Below, piece after piece: positions 17,121 to 23,686 of a stretch of 64,000 nucleotides of DNA. The stretch's first letter is position 1. The number at the start of each line of letters is the position of its first letter. Made by a program: the position numbers and the translations under genes. Where the stretch lies: assembly GCA_048594975.1 (NCBI GenBank), contig JBMDXQ010000017.1:84095-148094 (forward strand), read 5' to 3'. The stretch is from JBMDXB01 sp048594975 (GTDB lineage Bacteria > Acidobacteriota > Vicinamibacteria > Vicinamibacterales > 2-12-FULL-66-21). The notes beneath the pieces are model-generated. The model had not been told where the DNA came from, searched no databases, and saw nothing but the letters and a program-made list of their open reading frames with translations.

Positions 17121-18221
17121 TCACACGTCTTTCGCGGCGGGCCAACCCTCCACCGAAGTGGCCGCCAGGACGCCTCGCAGGACGGCCTCGGCGACGACTT
17201 CGGCCGCCAGCGAGCCGACCGCCGTCACGTTGACGTCGCCGCGCGTGGTCCTGCGCGTCGAGACGGCGAAGAGCTGATCGCCGTCGCCGGTGGTGTGATA
17301 CGGCCGGATCGCGCGGGCCGCCCCGCAGTTGGCCATCATGGCGACCTTGGTGAGCTGTGTCTTCGTCATCGTCAGATTGGTGGCGACGACGATGAGCGTC
17401 GTGCTGCGCAGCGGCGGATCGTGAACGACGTCGTTGCCCGCCGGCGCGCCGCCCGTCGTCCGCTTCAGGACCTCGACGATGTCCGCGAAGCCGGGGCCGT
17501 CCGCGCGCCGCGCGCCGGCGACGATGCGGCCGGTGCGCCAGTCGAGCACGTCGCCGGCGGCGTTGACGACGGCGAGCGCGCCGATGACGATATCGCCGGC
17601 GCGGAGGCTGGCCGTTCCGAGCCCGCCCTTCATGCCGCCTGCCGAGTACCGGCGCAGCATGCGTCCGACCGTCGCGCCTGCACCGGCGCCGACGTTCCCC
17701 TCGGTTACCGGACCGGTAGAGGCGGCCTCGCATGCGCGGTACGCCGCCTGCGGGTCGGGACGGATCGTCGAGTCGCCGACCGAGAGGTCGTCGATGATCG
17801 AGCCTGGAACGATCGGCACGCGCACCGTCCCGCCCCAGTCGAATCCCCGTTTCTGATCTTCGAGGTAGCGAATGACGCCGGCGTGCGCGGCAAGGCCGAA
17901 CATGCCGCCGCCGCCGAGGAAGAGCCCGTGAATCGTCTCGACGGGACTCACCGGCTGCAGCAGCACGATGCCGGTCTCGCCCGGCGCCGAACCGTTGTAG
18001 TCGACGCCGGCGCTCGCTTCCGGATCGAAGAGGATGGCGGTGCAGCCGGTGGGCCGCCGCGTGTGGGTCCAGTGACCGACACGCAGCCCCGGCACGTCGG
18101 TGAGCGATCCGGCGGCACCAAGCTGCGCCGGCTGCGCGTCGCCGCGCTGGGCGCGCGCCGACACCGGCGCGGCAGCGGCACCCGCGAGCGACGTGACGAA
18201 CGCGCGTCGTGTGAGCGTCAT
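17121..18221 (-). CDS. P1 family (DmpA/NylC-like) Ntn-hydrolase peptidase, exported
   Basis: 366 residues. It starts MTLTRRAFVTSLAGAAAAP, a Tat-like signal. The core shows family landmarks: LTDVPGLRVGHWT at the start of the mature protein, GAGAGATVGRML, and STTLIVVATNLTMTKTQLTK. P1-family enzymes are made as precursors that self-cleave before a Ser or Thr nucleophile; the best candidate here is the Thr pair at 274-275 (STTL), where NylC has Asn-Thr, so the residue before the cut is Ser rather than Asn. They act as aminopeptidases or amidases. The gene starts 20 bp after the ankyrin gene and is probably in its operon. Confidence 0.86.
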   Translation of the reverse strand: MTLTRRAFVTSLAGAAAAPVSARAQRGDAQPAQLGAAGSLTDVPGLRVGHWTHTRRPTGCTAILFDPEASAGVDYNGSAPGETGIVLLQPVSPVETIHGLFLGGGGMFGLAAHAGVIRYLEDQKRGFDWGGTVRVPIVPGSIIDDLSVGDSTIRPDPQAAYRACEAASTGPVTEGNVGAGAGATVGRMLRRYSAGGMKGGLGTASLRAGDIVIGALAVVNAAGDVLDWRTGRIVAGARRADGPGFADIVEVLKRTTGGAPAGNDVVHDPPLRSTTLIVVATNLTMTKTQLTKVAMMANCGAARAIRPYHTTGDGDQLFAVSTRRTTRGDVNVTAVGSLAAEVVAEAVLRGVLAATSVEGWPAAKDV

Positions 18222-18241
18222 GGCGCGAGTATAGCGAAGCG

Positions 18242-19732
18242 TCACGCGCCCGGCTTGTCGGGATCGGCGGCCGTACGCGAACGCAGGTACTCGGCGACCT
18301 CGTGCTGGTTGTTGTGCAGCGCCCAGCCGATCGCCTTGGCGTGGAAGGTCGGATCGCGCAGGTTCGGGTCGGCGCCAAGGTCCACCAGGATCCGGACCAG
18401 CTCGAGGCCTCCCCATCCTGCCGCGTTGTGCAGCACGCTTCGGTCGAGCCCCGTGCCGGGCACCATCCCGTTGATGTCGACACCCAAGTCCACCATCAGG
18501 CGGATACCGTCGTAGCGCCTGCCGTCGGCAGCGCGGTGCAGCATGTCGACGCGGCCATGATGCCCGAGCCGCTCCAGCAGCGTGGAATCTCGCGCGAGCC
18601 GCTCCAGCACCTCCGCGCGCCGGCCCTCGATGCAGGCGAGGGCAAACGTCTCGAGCGGGTCGAGCTCTACCTTCGCGGCGCCGCGCTCCAGGAGGTACTC
18701 GGCGACCGACGCGTGTCCTGCGCGCAGGGCCTCTTCGTACGCGGTCCGATTGGTGCGGGGGCTGCGCCCGTCGACGTCGACGCCGTGATCGAGCAGCAAC
18801 ACGACCCTTTGGCGGAACCCGTGCGCCGCGGCCCAGGACAGTTGCTGAACCAGCATGGTCGAGGGGCTTGCGTTCTCGCCGGTGAGGCGCGTGAGCCACG
18901 GGCCGCCTTTGTCCGTTCCGAGCCCGTACGCGAAGAGCAGTTCCAGGTGGGCATCGTCATCGTGAAAATGCCGGTTGTACAGCGCCTGCGAGTCGTTCGG
19001 ATCGGCACCTGCCTCGAGCAGCGCCCGCGCCAGCGCGTCGCACGCCGGGTGCGGCGGCTGGTTGTGCCAGTCCTCGCCGCGCCCGAACGCGCCGGTGAGC
19101 GCGGTGAAGGCGTAGTGGGCATCGAACAGGAATCCGGCATTGGGGTCGGCACCACGCGACAGCAGGAGGCGCGCCACCGCCAGCGAACCACCGCCGTCTT
19201 CCTCGAATCGCGAGTAGCACGCATACAGCAGCGGCTCCCACCGGAGCGGCCCGCCCTTCGCGCGTCCGAGTGTGGGGTCAGCCTCGATCATCCGACGCAC
19301 CGTCTGGACGTCGCCGACGGCGGCAGCGGTGTAGATGTTCGCCGCGGCGAGCTCCGCCCGCTCGCCAAGCATGCGGCGCGCCTGCTCCACGTTCGAAGGA
19401 CGCCAGTCGAGATAGGTCAGGCACGCGAGGTGGAGGAAGACGTCGGCATGCGACTGCGGATCCGGAGCCGGCGGTGGATTCCAGATGACCGGCTCGATGT
19501 CGAAGAGATGGCGTTTGAGCCTGGCCCAGCTGGCGAAGCCGTACGAGCGTGCGGTCACCAGTTGCGCGTCGGCGAGCAGGAAACGCGCGAGCGCACGATC
19601 GGCGCGGGGGTGGAACTGCCGCACGACCGCGCGCGCGTGCACGTCACCCGCACGAACCGCGTTGCGCAGTTCCTTGGCCTGCTTCCGCAGGCGTTCGAAA
19701 GAGGGACTACTCGGCAGCGGATGTGTCGGCAT
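18242..19732 (-). CDS. Ankyrin-repeat protein
   Basis: 496 residues from ATG 19732, with a strong GAGGAGGT ribosome site; the open frame runs further upstream but without coding character. The N-terminal 90 residues contain FERLRKQAKELRNAVRAGD and SYGFASWARLKRHL, a helical module often fused to bacterial ankyrin repeats. At least seven ankyrin-type repeats follow, e.g. SLAVARLLLSRGADPNAG, FRQRVVLLLDHGVDVDGR and ELVRILVDLGADPNLRDP. Such proteins bind partners rather than catalyse. It has no signal peptide, whereas the co-directed peptidase downstream does, so a direct partnership is uncertain. Confidence 0.88.
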   Translation of the reverse strand: MPTHPLPSSPSFERLRKQAKELRNAVRAGDVHARAVVRQFHPRADRALARFLLADAQLVTARSYGFASWARLKRHLFDIEPVIWNPPPAPDPQSHADVFLHLACLTYLDWRPSNVEQARRMLGERAELAAANIYTAAAVGDVQTVRRMIEADPTLGRAKGGPLRWEPLLYACYSRFEEDGGGSLAVARLLLSRGADPNAGFLFDAHYAFTALTGAFGRGEDWHNQPPHPACDALARALLEAGADPNDSQALYNRHFHDDDAHLELLFAYGLGTDKGGPWLTRLTGENASPSTMLVQQLSWAAAHGFRQRVVLLLDHGVDVDGRSPRTNRTAYEEALRAGHASVAEYLLERGAAKVELDPLETFALACIEGRRAEVLERLARDSTLLERLGHHGRVDMLHRAADGRRYDGIRLMVDLGVDINGMVPGTGLDRSVLHNAAGWGGLELVRILVDLGADPNLRDPTFHAKAIGWALHNNQHEVAEYLRSRTAADPDKPGA

Positions 19733-19959
19733 CGCGACCTCCTCGCCCGCACGTGGCGGGCTTCGGCCTGTGGTCCGCAGCAGCAGGCGAGGAAGTGCTT
19801 GCCGTCTGATCTTCCGATGGCCGGGCGGGCTGTGCCCTTTCCGCGGACTGGAGGCGCCCCGTGCGCCCGCCACTACTCTAGCAGAGGCCGCCGCCGCGAC
19901 GGGCCACCCTCCGATCCCGCCCAGCGCGAGACGCCGTAGTATGGTCCGCTGCCCGCGTC

Positions 19960-20904
19960 ATGACGCCAACAGACCTGGTCCGCCGCGCGTTCGGAGCCTT
20001 TCGCGACAATGCCGCGACGCCACCGCCACTGACGCTCCGCGGCGGGTGCGAGATCGACAGCTACCACCGGCCGGAGCGGTACGACGTGGTCGAGGACGCG
20101 CCAACCGACGAGTACCTCGAGCGGTTCACGTTCTGGGGACTCGGCTACCTCGACGGCCGGTCGTGGCGGCACTACGTGCCGCGCCTCATCGAGTACGCGC
20201 TCTCCCACCCCGAAGACCCCGCGATGGTGGCCGAGGCGCTCGTGCGATCGCTGCGGCCACCCGATCGCTACCCGCCGAGACTCGCGACCCTCACGCCCGA
20301 GCAGGAAGCGGTCGTCACGCAGTTCCTGGAAACGCTGGCGCTTGGCGGGCGCGCGCCCCACCTCGAAGGCGAGGCACAGCAGGCACTCGAGGAGTGGTGG
20401 CTGACGCGGCCGCGCAGCCGTCCCACCGCTGATGAGGTCGCGGCAGCACGGGCCTGCCCGTTCACCTTTCACGCGGCCGGCGCTGGACGCTATCGGCTCA
20501 TGGTGCCGGAGACTCTGAGCGGTTCCGGCGCGCGCGACATCCCCGAGGAGTCGCGCTTCGTGGAGACGTGGGCTGGGTACCTGTGTTACGACGCCCACAC
20601 CGTGGTCGCGGTCAACGTCACTCCGCTCGCCGCCGGACGGCGAGCCGATGCGATCCGCCGGCGCCGCGAATTGTTTTGCGAACCGATCGAGCCGGTGAAC
20701 GTCACCGTCCGGGGCAGCCGCCGCGCGCAGCGTCTCGATGGCACGACGCGTGGCGACAGCGCGGCGGAACCGATGGCCTTGACGCTCGTCTTTGCCGAGT
20801 CCGGCGACGAGCTCGTCATGCTGAGCGTTCGGAGCTGGCCGCGCGATGACGTGCGAGCCGTGGTGGAGCACATCGTGGCGTCGTTCGAGATCGTCCCGCC
20901 GTGA
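19960..20904 (+). CDS. DUF6714-like protein with an unassigned C-terminal domain
   Basis: 314 residues, no signal peptide. Residues 1-130 resemble the uncharacterised DUF6714 family: LVRRAFGAFRDN, then GLGYLDGRSWRHYVPRL and a Pro-rich RPPDRYPPRLATLTPEQE segment. The C-terminal half, from about 165, is mixed alpha/beta (GRYRLMVPETLSGSG, ETWAGYLCYDAHTVVAVNV, ELVMLSVRSWPRDDV) and reads like an export- or stress-type domain, but I cannot name it. The 3' end overlaps the convergent radical SAM gene by 89 bp. No clear ribosome site precedes ATG 19960. Confidence 0.7.
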   Translation: MTPTDLVRRAFGAFRDNAATPPPLTLRGGCEIDSYHRPERYDVVEDAPTDEYLERFTFWGLGYLDGRSWRHYVPRLIEYALSHPEDPAMVAEALVRSLRPPDRYPPRLATLTPEQEAVVTQFLETLALGGRAPHLEGEAQQALEEWWLTRPRSRPTADEVAAARACPFTFHAAGAGRYRLMVPETLSGSGARDIPEESRFVETWAGYLCYDAHTVVAVNVTPLAAGRRADAIRRRRELFCEPIEPVNVTVRGSRRAQRLDGTTRGDSAAEPMALTLVFAESGDELVMLSVRSWPRDDVRAVVEHIVASFEIVPP

Positions 20905-22219
20905 GCGCGGGGTTGTAGCCCCTGACGTGGAATCGGAACTGCCGCCCCCAGTAGGCGACGTTCAGCCATAGCGGGATGTGGAAATTCGCGAGCCCCGAGG
21001 GCATCGTGAGCCACCGGCCCGCGCGCCGGGCGATGCGCCACGGCGAGTAGAAGCGCTTGTTGATCCACTCCAGCCCGGCCTTCAGATCGTCCCGGCTCAT
21101 TCGCGCCGGCGCGAACACCGGCCATTTGTAGTCGTAGTGCTCCCAGTCGAAGTCGACGATACGGCCGCGCATCTCCTCGAAGAGCGGCGTGCCGGGCAGC
21201 GGCGTGAGGATCGACGCCTGCATCGCGTCGACCCCGATCTCGTCGAGCAGTGCGAGCGTCGTCTCGAACACCTCCGGGCCGTCGGTGTCGAACCCGAATA
21301 TCAGTCCCGCTTCGACGACCATGCCGTGGCGGTGGAAGGCGCGCACCGCTGCGCTGTACAGGCGCGGTGACTTGAGCACCTTCTGCTGCGAGCACAGGGC
21401 GCGCTCGGAGAAGCTCTCCAGGCCCACGAACACGCCGACGCAGCCGGCGCGGTGCATCGATTCCAGCAGCTCGAGGTCGTCGGCGATCTCGACGGACGCC
21501 TGCGTCGCCCACTTCTTGTGCAGCGGCGCGATCGCGTCGAACAGCCGCAGCGCGTAGGCGCGGTCCTGCGTCAGGTTGTCGTCGACGAACATGAAAAAGG
21601 TCTCGTCGAAACTGCGCAGGTGCGTCACGATCTCTTCGATGGGGCGCTGGTGACGCATGCCGCTGTAGAACGCGGTGATCGAACAGAACGAGCAGCGGTT
21701 CCGGCAGCCGAGCGTCGCGGCGCACGCCTGAATCGAAACGTAGCGCGATCGCTGCAACAGATGGCGCGGCAGCGCGAAAGGGATCGCGGCGTGCGGGTCG
21801 CCGTGGTATACCGGCCGGAGAGCGCCGGCCGCCGCGTCGGCCAGCAGCGCGGGCCACGCGCCACCGGCCGGTCCAACCACCACTGCGTCGGCGTGGCGCA
21901 GCCCTTCGGTGACGTTGAATGTCGGATGGAAGCCGCCCAGCACCGTTCGGATACCACGTGCCCTCAGCAGTCGGCAGATCTCGTAGGCGCGCGGTGCGGT
22001 CGCGGTCATCACGGTGATCCCCGCGAGATCGAACGGCACGTCTGCCGGGATGTCGTCGATCTGCTCGTCCACGAGCGTGATCGCGTGCTCTCGTGGGGTG
22101 AGGGCGGCCACGCTGAGCAGCGAGAGCATCGAGAAGCGGAACGTCTTCCCGTTGAAGAGGCGCGTCCGCCCGAGCCCGCGCCAGCGTCCGGAGGCCGGAG
22201 CGACGAGGAGAATTCTCAT
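20816..22219 (-). CDS. B12-binding-domain radical SAM protein
   Basis: 467 residues. Residues 1-150 form a cobalamin-binding-like Rossmann domain (ILLVAPASG, LVDEQIDD, VLGGFHPTFN). C172-x3-C176-x2-C179 in GCRNRCSFCS ligates the 4Fe-4S cluster, followed by FMFVDDNLTQDRAYA and VFVGLESFSERALCSQQK, typical of the B12-radical SAM group acting on lipids, hopanoids or natural products. The closing segment YDYKWPVFAPARMSRDDL also fits that group. The last about 30 codons overlap the convergent gene ending at 20904, so the natural stop may have been lost. Substrate unknown. Confidence 0.87.
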   Translation of the reverse strand: MRILLVAPASGRWRGLGRTRLFNGKTFRFSMLSLLSVAALTPREHAITLVDEQIDDIPADVPFDLAGITVMTATAPRAYEICRLLRARGIRTVLGGFHPTFNVTEGLRHADAVVVGPAGGAWPALLADAAAGALRPVYHGDPHAAIPFALPRHLLQRSRYVSIQACAATLGCRNRCSFCSITAFYSGMRHQRPIEEIVTHLRSFDETFFMFVDDNLTQDRAYALRLFDAIAPLHKKWATQASVEIADDLELLESMHRAGCVGVFVGLESFSERALCSQQKVLKSPRLYSAAVRAFHRHGMVVEAGLIFGFDTDGPEVFETTLALLDEIGVDAMQASILTPLPGTPLFEEMRGRIVDFDWEHYDYKWPVFAPARMSRDDLKAGLEWINKRFYSPWRIARRAGRWLTMPSGLANFHIPLWLNVAYWGRQFRFHVRGYNPALTAGRSRTTPRCAPPRLARHRAASSERSA

Positions 22220-22521
22220 GCATCCATGCTCGACGGTCCGCCGTCTCGATGTCCTCAGCGAACCGTGAAACGTCCTGAAGAGCCGGTGATGGGCTTTCGT
22301 TTCTGGAAAGCACGTTTTCTCCGGGCGTAAGCCTCAGATGTGAGCCGGCGGCCGTCGACCGGGCGGAAACCGCCATCCCTCGCCCGTTCGCAGCATTCCA
22401 GCCCTCTCGGGTGCGGCGCGGCCCGAAGGCACCGGCACGGCGCTTGCGCATACGCAGCCCCCGGCGGGACGGGCCCGCCGCGCAACAACCGCTCCCGTTC
22501 ACGACAACTGGAGGAGGACCC
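22220..22521. other. Divergent intergenic region, 302 bp
   Basis: Lies between the starts of the radical SAM gene (minus) and the CHRD gene (plus), so it should hold both promoters, but no clear -35/-10 pair is visible. A GGCGGG/CCCGCC stem at 22463-22479 lies shortly before the CHRD ribosome site. A 13-codon frame at 22289-22330 is not convincing. Confidence 0.4.
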
Positions 22522-23136
22522 ATGTCGAAGGCCGTTTACCTTGTGATCGCGGGGACGCTGCTGGCCGGCTGCTCGTCGGAAACGCCACAGCCCACCGCGC
22601 CCATTTCCGTGCCGGTGATCAGCCAGTCGATGCACGCGCCGGGCGGATCCGACAACGCCAACGGCGGGAATTTCGGCACGGCGCTGTCGTCGGCCGAAGA
22701 GGTGATGCCGGCCGGGGTGGTCAACGACTCCATTGCCCGCGGCAGCGCCGTCTTCCAGCTCAACGCCGACGGGACCAAGCTGACCTACCGCCTCATCGTG
22801 GCCAACATCGAGAACGTGTTCATGGCGCACATTCACCAGGGGCCTGCGGGTGAGAACGGTCCGGTCGTCGTGTGGCTGTATCCGTCGACGACGCCGGGGC
22901 CGGGGCCGCTCGGCGCCGGGCGCATCGACGGCGTGATTGCCGAGGGGACCATCACCGCCGCCAACCTGATCGGTCCGCTCGCCGGGCAGCCGCTGTCCAC
23001 CCTGGTCGAGCTGCTGACCAGCGGCAACGGCTACGTGAACGTCCACACCAACGACGGCGTGGCGCCGGCGAACACCGGGCCGGGCGACTTTCCCGGCGGC
23101 GAGATCCGCGGCCAGGCCGAGCACCGTGGGCACTGA
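22522..23136 (+). CDS. CHRD-domain lipoprotein
   Basis: 204 residues; ATG 22522 is 4 nt after GGAGGAGG. Residues 1-16 form a lipoprotein signal with lipobox LLAGC, so the protein is probably anchored at Cys16. After a low-complexity linker comes a CHRD domain (named for chordin): TALSSAEEVMPAGVVND, GSAVFQLNADGTKLTYRL, MAHIHQGPAGENGPVVVWL with the typical H-I-H pair, and YVNVHTNDG near the end. CHRD domains are extracellular beta folds of uncertain function in bacteria. It stands alone between a radical SAM gene and the PadR promoter. Confidence 0.9.
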   Translation: MSKAVYLVIAGTLLAGCSSETPQPTAPISVPVISQSMHAPGGSDNANGGNFGTALSSAEEVMPAGVVNDSIARGSAVFQLNADGTKLTYRLIVANIENVFMAHIHQGPAGENGPVVVWLYPSTTPGPGPLGAGRIDGVIAEGTITAANLIGPLAGQPLSTLVELLTSGNGYVNVHTNDGVAPANTGPGDFPGGEIRGQAEHRGH

Positions 23137-23295
23137 TTCGAGCGATCGGACCGTCGCGTGACGCGGTCTGGTGCCTGAATCGCCCGTCCGGCGGACGCCG
23201 GCCACCGGCGTCCGGCGGGCGAAGCGAGCGTACAGGCGCGTCGGCCCCACGCACCGTGGCACATGCCGGAAGGCACGGAGGCGCGTCGGTCTGTC

Positions 23296-23324
23296 TTGAC
23301 AGCAATCTCCCCCATACATATATT
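23296..23324 (+). promoter_or_regulatory. Sigma-70-type promoter of padR
   Basis: TTGACA at 23296-23301, a 17-nt spacer, then TATATT at 23319-23324. Transcription should begin about 7 nt downstream, near 23331, only a few bases before the ATG at 23335. No ribosome site fits in that space, so the message would be leaderless or nearly so. Confidence 0.72.
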
Positions 23325-23338
23325 GCGGCAACATATGT
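23316..23338 (+). promoter_or_regulatory. Inverted repeat across -10 and start codon, candidate PadR operator
   Basis: ACATAT (23316-23321) and ATATGT (23333-23338) are perfect inverted half-sites 11 nt apart. They cover the -10 box and the start codon. PadR proteins commonly repress themselves by binding A/T-rich dyads of this kind at their own promoters; autoregulation is inferred. Confidence 0.6.
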
Positions 23339-23679
23339 CGGAGAGACTGCTCGACCGCGAGGTGAAGAAAGGCAGTGCCGAGATGCTCATCCTGGCGCTG
23401 CTCGAGGACCGGCAGCGCCACGGCTACGAGATCGCCAAGCTGATCGAGACGCGCTCCGGCGGCGCCATCGTCTTCCAGGCGGCGTCGCTCTATCCGATCC
23501 TCTACCGCCTCGAGCGCCGCGGGGTCATCGAGGGGCGCTGGGTGGAGAAGGCCGGCGAGCGCCGCCGGCGTTTCTACCGTCTCACCGACGCCGGGCGCGA
23601 GGTGCTCAAGCGGCAACGCAGCTTCTGGAAGGACTTCGTGCGGGCACTCGACAAGATCGCGTGCATCAGGCACGCGTGA
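23335..23679 (+). CDS. PadR family transcriptional regulator
   Basis: 114 residues; winged helix-turn-helix of the PadR group. Core: EMLILALLEDRQRHGYEIAK, then FQAASLYPILYRLERRGVI (recognition helix region with the YPxLxRLE motif) and the wing RRRRFYRLTDAGREVL. The short C-terminus has a single dimerisation helix, as in the small PadR subfamily. The gene ends 7 bp before an ADOP permease, the classic PadR-ADOP pairing of Acidobacteria, and probably controls it. The start overlaps the operator-like dyad and lacks a ribosome site. Confidence 0.93.
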   Translation: MSERLLDREVKKGSAEMLILALLEDRQRHGYEIAKLIETRSGGAIVFQAASLYPILYRLERRGVIEGRWVEKAGERRRRFYRLTDAGREVLKRQRSFWKDFVRALDKIACIRHA

Positions 23680-23686
23680 GGCAGCG

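Noticed and set aside
22289..22330. 13-codon frame starting MGFRFW
   Set aside because: The first residues recall DUF4236 proteins, but it is too short and has only a weak ribosome site.
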